DNA of 64,000 bases from Tolypeutes matacus. Taxonomy: Eukaryota > Chordata > Mammalia > Cingulata > Chlamyphoridae. How positions within the stretch are numbered: position 1 is the first letter of the stretch; each line of letters starts with the position of its first letter. Position numbers and translations under genes: made by a program. Shown one piece after another: positions 44,683 through 55,940 of the stretch. Where the stretch lies: assembly GCA_026826555.1 (NCBI GenBank), contig JAKSZT010054324.1:7566588-7630587 (forward strand), in the 5' to 3' direction. The notes under the pieces were generated by a model. The model saw only the letters and a list, made by a program, of their open reading frames with translations, ran no database searches and was not told the origin of the DNA.

Positions 44683-47179
44683 TGTATTTTAGCTACATAA
44701 GTTAAGTTACAAAAACAGTGTAATCTGTTCATCAGTCTGATTTCAGTGGTATAAAAGTCTGAAAAGCCCAATTTTTCTTCAGTCACCATCTTAAATATAC
44801 TTTGCTAAATCACCCCACTTTTGCTTTCTATTAACATTTTTAAAAGTTCTCCTTGCTTTTTGGTTCTTTTTACATATGACAAAGCCCAGCCCATGTAAGT
44901 CTAAAATTCCAGTCCCATTTTCTTCCAGCTGTCACTCAACAAGCTTAGCCCATGGGACCTGTATAATAAAGTTCAGGGTCATCTCATGTATTCTCTTTTG
45001 ACTATGCCTCTTTTCATAGGCACTTGGGACAGGGAGCAGGAATATTGTGATGTGAAATCACTCTTAATTGATGCTGTTGTAATCCTTTCTTGATTTCCAC
45101 TGCTTCTTTGGGAAACTCTTTACAGCTACTACTGCTCTCTGTAAGGCTGGCCTCTACCACTGGGCTAGATTTGGGCAATGAAGGGGAAAAAGGAAGCAAA
45201 GTTCATTGTAAGGTTTGGGGGTCAAGAAAGATGACATTGATGGAAATGGACAAGCTTGAAGGAGGAAAGTGAGCTGACTCATGGTATACATAATCCAATG
45301 GAGATGATAGAAGCTTCTACTTTGTGACTATAATGGAAATACAGTAACCTTTTGCTTTATGGAACTGATGTGTTCCAGTTGTTGGTTCTAAAATGAACCT
45401 AGTTTTCCTTTTAACCACTATTGTAAACTCAAGGATGTATCCCCACAAGGAAAAAAGAAAATCCTCAGAAGACTCAATTAAAGATTTTTGTTGAAGTTGT
45501 AGTTGTAATGGTGCCAGCTTTGTAGGCCCTGTGGGATTTGTTATCACACTTAGTAGTTCACTTTTCCTTCGCTGTAATTTTTTGACTCTGGGTCTCCCCT
45601 TGGCTTTCAGGCCCATTTCTGCTCCCTTTGGGTTATAAGTTGGTGTAGTGTCCATTATTGGAGAAATCACTGCAAACCTCCTAATACACTGGGAGTTTTC
45701 TGACTGGCTTTAGAAGATGTCACATGGGCATTCACGTTTCACATGCTTACTCTACTGTAATTTCTCACTTTTGGAACATTTCTAAAAATAAGACATCCTA
45801 CTCAGAGTATCCATGACGGGTAACTATGACCAACTTCCTTTTATGATTGCATGAACAAAAGTCCCCCCCCCCACAATCATCTGGAGATATGGCATCTTAT
45901 ATTTCAGCAGGCACTTATGTCCTATAGATTTGGCATTCACTTTGGTTGTATAACATTGATTAGTCTATTATGAAAGTTCTCTGTTTTGGAGAGAATTTTG
46001 AACCAGTTATCAGAAAAGCCATTTGGGCAAATAGTGAGTTATGTCCCTAACTCCGGCCCCTGAGCAATTTGATCTTGGGTACCACAGGAAGTTGCTGAGG
46101 TTTGGGAGGGCAGCATACACAGATGATAAGAGGAGATCGAAGAACCCAGGAACACCTCGTGAAAGAGAGGAGGCATAAGGAGGGAAGAAAGGGACACTGG
46201 CAAGGATGAAATTGCTTTAGAAATATTTGTGCACTGGTTTCTATGCAGGAACCCTTTAATACCAATCCTGTTGAGAAGTCTCAGTCAATAGAGTATCACC
46301 TCCTGAACTCTCAATTTATAGCACCAGCACTTTCTCTAACTTTGTTACAGCAGAAGGAAGGAGTCATGTTGTTACAAAACACTATTACAGCTCTTCTTGA
46401 AAAGAAGAAAATGTTTTTCACAAATACTTCCCTTCTCATTTATTGTTGCTACCATTTTTTCCCGACTATTCACATTCTCAGCCCATGCATGAAATCAGTA
46501 AATAATTTAAAATTAAATGATGATGGCTGAGAGCTTCAAGTATTTAAAGAGAGGAAAGGAAAGCATCCCATCTTGACAGTGCTGGGAGTGAGGGTTGGAA
46601 GCTTGCCAAGGAGGTCCACAAAGCTGTTGGCAAGATGGCTTTTGGTACTTGTATGACTATGGAGGACCCCCCAAGATGTAATCCTTCCCCGTGCTGTGGG
46701 ATAGTCTTTGAGGTAATGGAAACCTAGAGGAGAGAGTTGAGAAAGAATAGAAAGAGTACAGCATAGTAATTAAGAGACAGGGAGTTAGTTAGGAAAACAA
46801 AGGTTGAACCCTTGATTTATTGATTACTATCTTGTAATATAATCCTTCTAAGCATTTCTTTCTGTATAACTATAAAAATATCTTCATGGAATATCTATGA
46901 GAAATACATAAAATTATAAATATTTTCATATACCATACAAATATGTAGACTTTTTAGTTAGCACAAGGATTGACATATAAATAGTTCCTTATAAATTGTA
47001 ATAACCTTAACTATTCTTATTATGGGGTATAAAATCAGCTCTTTACCTTACTTTAGCTTTCATGCCACTTGCCCATATATGATGATGTTTAATCATCTAA
47101 AAAGGGCCCTTCTATTTAGCATCTTAGGTTTCTGTTCAGGATTCTCTAACTGTTAGATGTAAAAAGAGTGTAAGGATCA
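44683..47179. other. Long unassigned noncoding stretch
   Basis: No supported gene. The longest frame, 117 codons on minus at 45,670-45,317, is Lys/Arg-rich in its first third but has no recognised domain. A poly(C) run of 10 lies near 45,864. The text at 46,530-46,760 is purine-rich, and MIR-like text may start near 46,750. Confidence 0.3.
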
Positions 47180-47378
47180 AAGTCTAACAAATCAGAATTC
47201 AAATCAGTGCTCTATCATTTATGAGCCATAGAACCTGGGGCAAGTTAGCTCTCTAGGTCTCAAAGTCCACCTCTGGATAATGGTATTATTTCCTATTTCA
47301 CAGGTGGCTGTGAAATTTAATGAGGTGAAAAGTATTTAACAGTGCTGAGTATATTTCATGGCATATAACATATACTAA
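47180..47378 (+). repeat. MIR SINE
   Basis: 'cagaattcaaatcagtgctc', 'ctggggcaagttagctctctagg', 'ggtggctgtgaaatttaatgagg' and 'acagtgctgag' in sense order. Confidence 0.8.
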
Positions 47379-47389
47379 TCAGGGTTTGG

Positions 47390-47590
47390 CAAACTTTTTC
47401 TTTCAAGGACCAGATAGTAAATTTTTAGCCTTTGCTGGTCTAACTATTCAACTTGAACGTCATAGCATGAAAACAGCCCTAGAAAACATGTAAACAATTA
47501 TGAGGCTACGTTCCATAAAACTTTGTCTTGAAGAACCAAAACAACCATTGGGCTGGGTTTGGCCCATGGTTTGTAGTTTGCAAATCCCAG
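47390..47590 (+). mobile_element. hAT-Charlie MITE
   Basis: It begins CAGGGTTTGGCAAACT and ends AGTTTGCAAATCCCAG, giving inverted termini. The interior is the familiar 'aaggaccagatagtaaat', 'gaaaacagccctagaaaac' and 'gggtttggcccatgg'. The 8-bp flanks ATACTAAT / CACTAAAC are partly alike. Confidence 0.8.
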
Positions 47591-47799
47591 CACTAAACCA
47601 ATATTAGTTTCTTCTCCATTTCCCCAATTTTTTTTTCTTCTCTGAGATTTAGGTTTATCATGTATCTAATAGAAAAAGTAACACCTGCTGCAATTTATTT
47701 TACTTATTGAGCATCTACTGGTGCACTGAGGATTCAGTCAAGTGCTCTGAACAAGAGGATAAATAAGACTTGCTTAAAGAGTAACAGAAAATATTCAAT

Positions 47800-47882
47800 T
47801 TATCTAAGACCTTGCCTTCTTGATTGTAAAATGGTTTAATAATATTTATTTCATAGAGTTCTTCTGAGGATAAATTAAAATT
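47800..47882 (+). repeat. MIR core fragment cut by the U6::L1 insertion
   Basis: 'gattgtaaaatggtttaataatatttatttcatagagttcttctgaggataaa' is sense MIR core. It stops at the poly(T) of the next element, and MIR-like text may resume after 50,321. Confidence 0.65.
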
Positions 47883-48820
47883 TTTTTTTTATTTTTTTAA
47901 AATTTTATTGAAGGATATCATTCATCCATGAACATGCATAAACAATAAGTGTATAGTAAAAATTGTGAACTTACAAAATAAACAAGCATAACATCACACA
48001 GGTGTCCCTTACATCACTCTACCACCAATACCTTGCATTGTTGTGAAACGTTTGTTACAAACTATGCAAGCGCATCGTCAAAATATTACTACTAACTATA
48101 GTCCATATCTTACATTTGGTGTATTTTTCCCCCAACCCACCCTATTATTATTTTTTAATATATTTTATTACAGAGGTTGTGAACTTACAAAACAATCATG
48201 CACATAGGTAGAATTCCCATACAACACCTCTTCACCAATTTACCACACCTCGTGGAATATTTGTTACAGATTATGAGATAATATCAGACTCTTACCACCA
48301 ACCATGGTCCATAGCTTACATCTGGCACACATTTTCCATACTCCCCCATTATCAGCACAGTACATCTTTGGCATTGATGCAAGAATATTACAGTATTGCT
48401 GTTAACCACAGTCCATAGGTCACACCAATTGTATCTTTCCCATACTTTTCCACATTCCCACCACCCTGCCATAGTGATGTACACCCACTCTAGCTCAGAG
48501 AAGGACACTCTTGCATCTGTACTATCAACCACATTTCTTATTCACCTCTGGGTTCACTATGATATTCAGTCCCTAGATTATTCTCTAGCTTTCTTTCAAT
48601 TGACATTTACATCCCTAGACTACCCTTTTCATCTGCAATCCCATTTATAAACCAGCTGCTACTTGCTACAATGTGTTACCATCAATTCTACCCATTTCCA
48701 CACTTTTACAGTCAAGTTAATTAAAACTTCTACATACATTAAGCATCAGTACCCCTTCACAGCCCTCCTCTTCTCTTCTAATAACCTATACTCTAGGTTT
48801 TAACTTCATGTGTTTATTAT
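47883..48820 (-). other. L1 3' UTR with duplicated modules
   Basis: Read on plus, GTGAACTTACAAAA occurs at 47,965 and 48,179 (214 bases apart). GTCCATA with similar flanks occurs at 48,101, 48,307 and 48,411. The first two blocks are collinear over roughly 200 bases, so the UTR contains a tandem duplication plus a third partial module. The same module ('catggaccatagttcacatt') is present in the L1-type copies near 460 and 39,925. Confidence 0.65.
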
Positions 48821-49650
48821 TTGTATTTAGTTCATATTAATGAGACCATGCAATATTTGTCCTTTTGTGTGTGGCTTATTTCGCTTAGCATAATGTCTTC
48901 AAGATTCATCCATGTTATCCTATGTGTCCCAATTTCATTTCTTCTTACTGCATCATAGTATTTCATTGCATGCATATACCACATTTTGTTTATCCACTCA
49001 TTGGTTGATGGGCACTTGGGTTGTTTCCATCTTTTGGCAATTGTGAATAACTCTCCTATGAACATCGGTGTGTATAGACATCTGTTCGTGTCACAGTGTT
49101 CAGTTCTTCTGGATATACTCCTAGTAGAGTAATTGCTGGATCATATGACAGTTCTATATTTAGCTTCCTGAGGAACTGCCAAAAGGTCTTCCACAGAGGC
49201 TGCACCATTTTACAATCCCACCAACAGTAAAGGAGTGTTCCTATTTCTCTACATCCTCTCCAGCACCTACTGTTTTCTATTTTTTAAATAATGGCCATTA
49301 TATGAGGTGTGAGATGATATCTTATTGCCAGTTTGATTTGCATTTCCCTATAGCTAGTGATATGGAACATTTTTTTCATGTGCTTTTTGGTCATTTTTAT
49401 TTCCTCTTTGGAGAAATGTCTATTTAAATCTTTTGTCCATTTTAAAATTGGATTGCTTGCTCTTTTATTGTTGAGTTGTATGATAGATCTCTTTCTATAG
49501 GATGAAAATCAAACCCTTATCAGATATGTGGTTTCCAAATATTTTCTCCCATTGAGTGGACTGCCTTTTCACTTTCTTGATGAAGTCCTTAGAATCACAA
49601 AAGTGCTTACATTTGAGGAGGTCCCATTTATACATGTTTTCTTTCTTTGC

Positions 49651-50154
49651 TCATGCTTTTGGTGTAAGGTTTAAGAATATACCACCTACCACCAGGTCTT
49701 GAAGATTTGTTCCTACGTTTTCTTCTAGGAGCTTTATGGTTATTGCTTTTATACTTAGGTCTTTGATCCATTTTGAGTTAGTTTTTGTATAAGGTGTGAG
49801 ATAGGGGTCCTCTTCTTTTCTTTTGGCTATGGATATCCAGTTCTCCCAGCACCGTTTGTTGAATAGACTGTTCTGCCCCAGCTGTGTGGGTTTGACAGGC
49901 TTGTCAAAAATCAGTTGACCATATATGTGAGGGTCTGTTTCTAAACCATCAATTTGGTTCCATTGGTCTATGTGTCTATATTTATGCCGATAATATGCTG
50001 CTTTTTTTTTTTTTTTTTTAACCACTGTAGCTAGGTAATATGATTTAAAGTACAGAAGTGAGAGTCCTCCACCTTTGCTTTTCCTTTTAAAGATGTTTGT
50101 GGCTATTCGGGACCTCTTACCCTTCCAAATAAATTTGAGAATCATGCTTTCCAT
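49651..50154 (-). pseudogene. L1 ORF2 C-terminal fragment
   Basis: A 167-codon frame covering the C-terminal region of L1 ORF2p: FIWKGK motif near its start, a poly-Lys expansion from a poly(A) run at 50,002-50,020, then 'HIDQWNQIDG' and 'YTKTNSKWIKDL'. The reverse transcriptase and endonuclease parts are absent because of 5' truncation at the U6 junction. It cannot act as a retrotransposase. Confidence 0.85.
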
Positions 50155-50214
50155 TTATGTGAAAAATGCTGGTGGAATTTTTATTGGGCTTGCATTGAAT
50201 CTGTGTATCAATTA

Positions 50215-50321
50215 AAAAATATGGAACGCTTCACGAATTTGCAGGTCATCCTTGCTCAGGAGCCATGCTAATCTTCTCTGTATCATTCCAATTTTAGTAT
50301 ATGTGATGCTGAAGTGAGCAC
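50215..50321 (-). pseudogene. RNU6: U6 spliceosomal snRNA pseudogene
   Basis: A full 107-base match to U6 snRNA in reverse orientation. The 5' end GTGCTCACTTC (normally GTGCTCGCTTC), the conserved ATACAGAGAAGATTAGCATGG region (containing the ACAGAGA box) and the 3' TTCCATATTTTT end are all present. Several substitutions, such as ACTTCAGCATCAC for the usual 5' stem, lower stem pairing. The upstream flank lacks a clear PSE and a properly placed TATA box, so transcription by RNA polymerase III is unlikely. Its join to L1 shows retrotransposition. Confidence 0.9.
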
Positions 50322-51204
50322 TAAAATATCATATTTAAGCATAGGTTTAATACCAGCCGTGAAGGAGAAATGGTTATTGGGCTTATCCTTTTACTATAAA
50401 GAACTGTAAACCTGGACAAAATGTATGAAGGAACTGTTTTCAGACACTGGACAACAAAGAGCACAAAACTGTGATGTTGGAGATAAAAGAAATGACATAT
50501 TTAAGTCTGGCTTTCTGCCTGGGAACATTTTCCAAGCCTCAGCACAGTAAAGTGGTTAAAGAAAAGCAGCAATTTCACTGGCAGATGAGAGATTAGAGTT
50601 TGGGGCTGCAGATATAGCTGGAATATGCAGATCTTGTTATTGAGGAGAAGGCAGCTGCAAACACATAAGAAGGCTTCAGAAATGTTTATAGAGGACACCT
50701 TGTGTTTTAGGGTGACTACAAAGCTGTGCATGCACAAACCAAGAATCAGTGAGACCTTTCAGAGAGTAGCTATTATATAACTGTGAAGTGGACAGAATCT
50801 TGGAGTTTGCACAGTGCAGAGAGATGGAGTTACAACCAGCCAAAATGAAGGGACCTCATAAATACCCTGGGCATTCATATAAGATCCCAGATAAGTCATG
50901 ATTTATAAGTAGGGTTACTCTAGTCCTAGAAAAAGGGCTACTCTAGACCCATCATGAAAAGCTTGAAAGAAGCTTGATAGGATCGATCTGATACAACAGT
51001 AAATTAAGTGCCTAGGAAGACCAAATTCAACACTCTTAAGGATGATAACAAAATTCAGACTTACAGCAATATAGCATTAACAATGTCTAGTATATAATAA
51101 ATTATTTCTAGACATTTGAGGCAATAGGAAATGTACACTTTACCAGGAGAAATTTTAGTCAATAGAAACAGACCCAGAAATAAGATAGGTCTTAGATTTA
51201 GCAG
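50322..51204. other. Unassigned noncoding stretch
   Basis: No supported gene. The first ~25 bases may be the resumed MIR. Nothing else recognised. Confidence 0.3.
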
Positions 51205-51800
51205 ACATGTTGCCCTTTTTTTGGTCATACCTCTTTTATTACCTCCTTCCCTTACCTGGACCCCTGGAAGCCATGCATCTGTTCTCTATCACTTTGTCAT
51301 TGTAAGAGTGTTATATAAATGTAACCATATAGTTTATAACCTTTTGGGGATTGGCTTTTTTCATTCAACATGATTCCCTGGAGATTCATCCAAGTTGCTG
51401 TGTGTATCAATAGTTTGTTCCTGTTTATTGCTGAGTAATATTCCTTGGTATGGATGCACCACAGTTTTTTTTAACCATTCTCCTATTGAAGGACCCCTGA
51501 GTTATTTCCAATTATGTACTATTACTAATAAAACTGCTACAAACATTCATGTACAGGTTTTTTTTATGAACATAATTTTCATTTTTGGTGGATAAATTCC
51601 CAAGAGTTCAATTGCTGGGTTGTATAATAATTGCATGGTTAGATTTGTGAGAAACTGCCAGACTCTTTTTCAGAGTGATCTTACCATTTTACAATCAGGC
51701 TAGTAATATATGAGCTATCCAGTTTCTGTGCATCCTTGTCAGCCTTTGGTGTTGTCACTTTTTAATTTTATCCATTCCAATAGGTTATATGAGATACAGA
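51205..51800 (-). mobile_element. Old L1, 3' UTR segment of a twin-primed copy
   Basis: Reversed L1 3' end: 'agattcatccaagttgctgtg', 'attgctgagtaatattccttgg', 'aattgctgggttgtataa', 'gtgcatccttgtcagcctttgg'. It ends where L1 sense text reads 'cctattggaatgg'. Confidence 0.85.
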
Positions 51801-51804
51801 TTTA

Positions 51805-53010
51805 AATATAAAGACAAAGATAGGTTAAAGAAAAAACAAAACTATTGATTACAATAAAGATGCAGTAATTATATCAATGTCCAACAAAGGAAAGTTCAAG
51901 GAAAAGAGTATTATCAGAGATAAAGAGAAACAATTCAGAAAATTCAAAAATATTAAACAATTTGAAGTAAATTTAAAGATGTGCAAGACCTTACCACTGA
52001 AAACTAAAACGCACTGCTGAGCAGAATTAAAGAAGATCTACATAAATGAAGAAATACACCATATTCATTGACTGGAAGATTAATTAGGTTATGATGTCAA
52101 TTTTTTTCCAAATTGATATATAGACTCAATGTAACCTCCATCAAAATCCCAGGAGGGTTTTTTCCCCCCTTCTATAAATTGACAAACTTATTCTTAAATT
52201 ACTTGGAAATGCAAAGGGCCTAGCATAGTAAAACACAATTTTGAAGAGGAGAAAAGTATTGATGGATGTACACTACCTGATTTCAAGACTTACTGTGAAG
52301 TTACAGTAATCAAGATACTGTGATATAGGCCTGAGAATAAACCTATTAAGTCAATGAAACAGAACAGAAAGTCCAGAAATAGACAAATATTTATACAGTC
52401 AAAGTGGTTTTTGACAAAAAAGTCAAAATCATTCAAAGGGAGAAGAAAAAGGCTTTGCAAGAAACAGTGCTGAATTATTGGATATCCACAGAGGAAAACC
52501 AAGCCAAACTAAACTCAGTCCTTACTTCACATCTAATTCAAAAATTATTTCCAGATGGATGGATCATGGGCCTGACATAAAAGCTAAAAGTATAAAACTT
52601 CTAGAATAACATGTAGGAGAATATCTGCCTATGTCTGGGTTAGGTAAAAGGTTCTTAAATAACACTGACCATAAAAGAAAAATATTGATAAAATTGTTCT
52701 TCAAAAGTATAAATGTCAGTGCATTGGAAATCTCTATTAGGAAAATGAGTAGGCAAGTATGGAGTAAATATTCACAATATGTATAAATTGCAAAGGACTT
52801 GTATGGAACACATATAAAGAATACCTGTAATTCAATAATAATAATAATAAAAAAAATCTCAGTAACAAATGGGCAAACGAGATACTTCATGAAAGGAAAA
52901 TATATGCATGACCAATAAGTACTTGAAAAATTGTTCAGACCCATTAGTCATCAAGGAAATGCAAATTATATTAAAAGACCATATTAGATGATAATTTGAG
53001 ATCTTAACAT
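51805..53010 (+). mobile_element. Old L1, inverted 5' segment of the same copy
   Basis: Sense L1 ORF2 remnants in order: endonuclease-region text at 51,805-51,950, C-terminal text from 51,990 ('catcaaaatcccag', 'gaaatgcaaagggcc', 'ttacagtaatcaagatactg'), then the start of the 3' UTR ('tcatcaaggaaatgcaaatta') stopping at 53,005. That stop meets the start of 51,205-51,800 in L1 coordinates, as expected for 5' inversion by twin priming. The middle of ORF2 is missing. Many stops are present. Confidence 0.8.
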
Positions 53011-53572
53011 TAAAATCATATATATTTTTAAAGTGAAGTAGAGAAATTTCTCTATTAATTGAAGATTCTAGGGTGTTGGAATTCACTTGTTTCTATGTTT
53101 TACTCTCTTTGTGTCCCTTTCCTGGACAGAATTCTCAATGACTTCAGAGGGGTATTTGGCATTGTAAGATGATACTGAGAGCAGTCTTGAGAGGAGATTA
53201 AGATGCTTGTTCTCCTTTCTCGTGAAATATTTGCATTCCAGTTATTTGCATGTCACTGATGGCATGGGTGCTTGCTCTTTACCCTTCTCTTAGGTTGTAT
53301 TTCAGCTTGGGAATTTGGGCCATTTGAGTGTTTAAGAATGACCCTAAGAAAGGAGAGGAAAAGCTTTTGATTACATCCTATTTTGCAGTAGATGGGTCCT
53401 TTAGGAATAGGTCATCACATTTAATTTTTTTATATAATATAGTTTTTTAATTACTTACTATATGGTGAATTTATTGAGGGTGAGGAATCTATTGTTCATT
53501 TCTATTTGTCCTCTCTGAAGTTTATCATGAAGTAAAGTAGATGATTAATGAATAAAAGCTGAAAGGAATGGA
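53011..53572. other. Unassigned noncoding stretch
   Basis: AT-rich sequence with no gene or repeat recognised. Confidence 0.3.
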
Positions 53573-54060
53573 TTTTTTTTTTTTTAGAGCTTTTTATCAC
53601 TTTTATTGTCACTACTTCCCTTTGGGATATAAGATTTTGTTATTAAAAACAACAACAACAAAACAGTAACAAAGTGGATTTTTAAAGAATCTTTCTTCTC
53701 AGGAAGAAAGGAAAATAAGACAGGCCCAATACAAAACAAGAAAGATCCTTAACTAAAACCGGCATTTAAAGACCAGATTTAAAGGATAAGAGAGAAAAAG
53801 GAAAGGGAAATCAGATAGGCAAGCATTCAGAACTCAGAAAGGAGAAAAGAAGACGGGAAAGATCAAAGAACCAAAACTCCATTAAGGGGAACAAATGGGA
53901 AGTAAAGGGACTAGGGCATCCCTGCAAGGCACAGAAGCATTCAAATATGGCTGTAGAAATTGAGGAAGGTCACGCAAAACCAGTGGGAGGTTACATGAAA
54001 ACTGCCCACTGTTACTCAGGGTGAGGCTGGGATTGACATACAGTTTGATCTCATTCTCCA
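53573..54060 (-). pseudogene. Probable retrocopy 3' UTR with poly(A)
   Basis: A T13-type run at 53,573-53,585 reads as poly(A) on minus. The AATAAA signal lies about 17 bases upstream of it in sense ('gacaataaaagtgat'). The sense text upstream is pyrimidine-rich and unlike any L1 or SINE tail I know, so it may be the 3' UTR of a reverse-transcribed cellular mRNA. I cannot name the parent gene or find the far boundary or duplication. Confidence 0.4.
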
Positions 54061-54749
54061 CTCAATGATCTAATGTCTGGATTATGTACTACTTTATATT
54101 TATCCATAAAACTTGATAACCAGCTTAGGATAAGCCTGTCTATGAAGGATCGATTCTATGACAATACAGTCACCTTGCATTTTTCTAGCTACTATCATGT
54201 CCCTTCAAACTCTTTAACCCTGGCTTTGAAACCACTTAGCTTCACTGTTCTGTGAGCTTCATCCAAAACGTAGAATAAATTCTGGTATCCTCTTCTTCTA
54301 AGGGAATTAGTCCGTGTGTACGCTTTTGAGTATACAAGAATGAATATGAGGAAGGAAAGTAGAATAATTAATGATTACTTTTAAGGTGTAGAGCATATGG
54401 CTATCTTCCTCCATAGTATTTGGGAATAGTGTTGGAGTTTACAAAGTCAATAATGTGACCGAAGTAGCAAGTTTCTTATGTTTTAGTGCATTTTCTACAA
54501 AATCAAAGTAGGTTAGTTTTCATTTTTAAATATAAGTACACAAAGTGAGTTAATGTTTGATAATGAAGGATGGTACATTGACAAGAAATGATTTTAGAAT
54601 GAAGTGGTCATGTTTTGGATATGAAGCATGCAAATGCTTAAACAGAAGTAAAACTCAGCTGTCCTTGGAGAAGTCATTGAGAGTTTGACTCCTCGGTAAA
54701 CAAAATTTTGAATGAAGAGAGCCTGGAAAATACAGAAGCTGTGGTTTTG
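54061..54749. other. Unassigned noncoding stretch
   Basis: It may contain the 5' part of the putative retrocopy. No gene recognised. Confidence 0.3.
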
Positions 54750-55285
54750 TGCTTTGGGAGTTTGGTAATTAGTTTCCTATTTATGGTAGTAACAAATATA
54801 GTGGCTTAAATCAGCACAAATTTATTTTACAGTTGTGTAATAAGAAGTTTAGAATGGGTCTCTCTGGGATAAAATCAAGTGTCTGCAGGGCTGAGCTCCT
54901 TTTTGGAGGCTCTAGGGGAGAATCCGTACTCTTGCCTTTTCCAGCTTTAGAGGCTACCCACATTTCTTGGCTCATGGTCCTTCCTCCATCTTCAAAGCCA
55001 GCAAGGGAGGGCCAAGTCCTTCTCACATCTCATTATTTTGACTTCCTCTTCTGCTTCCCTCTTCTACTTTTAAGGGCCCTTATAATTAACTTGGACTCAT
55101 TTGGATAATCCAGAGTAATGTCCCTATTTCAAGGTCAGCTGATTAGCAATCTTAATTCCGTCTGCTCCCTTTATCCCTCTTTGCCATGTAAGGTAATATA
55201 ATCACAGGTTATGGGGATTACGACATGGACACCCTTCCTTTTTTGGGGGGGGGGCAGGCATTATTCTGCCTACCACTTCTGGCTT
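54750..55285 (-). repeat. MLT1/MST-type MaLR LTR
   Basis: Reversed LTR: 'gtggcttaaatcagcacaaattta', 'ctctaggggagaatccgtac', 'aggtcagctgattagcaatcttaattcc', 'cacaggttatggggattacgacatgg'. A poly(G) run lies at 55,244-55,254. Confidence 0.85.
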
Positions 55286-55940
55286 TTGGATTCTCCCTCT
55301 GACACAACATGCTATGTGATGGCAGTCACTCCTGAACTTGGGCAGCCAGTGCTAAAACATATAGATGTTCTAGCCCATGTGCAGAATTGGCCCTGGGCCA
55401 TGAAGGGAAAACATTTTAGGCTATTAAAAGTATGAAAGTGGAGTAACAACTTGAATTAAGAAGCAAGATGGTAGCAGATAGGGAGTTCTAATAGTCAGCT
55501 GATCTTACAGTCCAGTTAGTAATCAGCGGAGGTATCTAAATAGGGGGGTGGTTGGGTATTCAGGAGACCAGAAGAGCATCCTGCAACATCTTTAGAAGAA
55601 TGGAAGGAGGATACTGCCCATCTGTGGTGAAGATTCATGAGTAGAGCACGCCACACTGTGGAGCCTGGTGCCCATCCCCTGCTGGTAGAGTGAGATGCCT
55701 TGGGAGCTATTACCTGGCTAATGGTGGAAGCTCCATTCCCCAAAAACAGGAGAGGGAGAGACAGTTGGGCACCGACTTCAGTTACTGATTAGTAAATTCA
55801 GCTGACTAAAGTTCAATCCTAAGTATAGCTAAAGTCTGAACTTGTCCAAGTTGGAAGAAAGCTGGAAGCCTCCATTTTAACTCTGCCCCCAGCATGAGGG
55901 GAAGTGGCGCTGACTGAAGACAGAGATAGTAGGGACCAGT

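Larger units (their letters stand above)
47883..50321 (-). mobile_element. U6 snRNA::L1 chimeric insertion
   Basis: Read on minus, this unit is a complete U6 snRNA copy (50,321-50,215) joined directly to a 5'-truncated L1 (50,214-47,883) in the same orientation, ending in an A-rich tail (poly(T) at 47,882-47,898). The L1 part holds the C-terminal ORF2 region and a long 3' UTR. This is the arrangement produced by template switching from L1 RNA to U6 RNA during target-primed reverse transcription. A short TAAAAT occurs at both outer edges, so the target duplication is weak. Confidence 0.75.

Noticed and set aside
45317..45670. 117-codon minus frame, basic N-terminal third
   Set aside because: No domain recognised, no neighbouring exons, and length is within chance expectation for 64 kb. 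A protein profile search would settle it.
50215..50321. Functional U6 snRNA gene
   Set aside because: Substitutions in the 5' stem, no convincing PSE or properly placed TATA upstream, and direct fusion to L1. It is a pseudogene.
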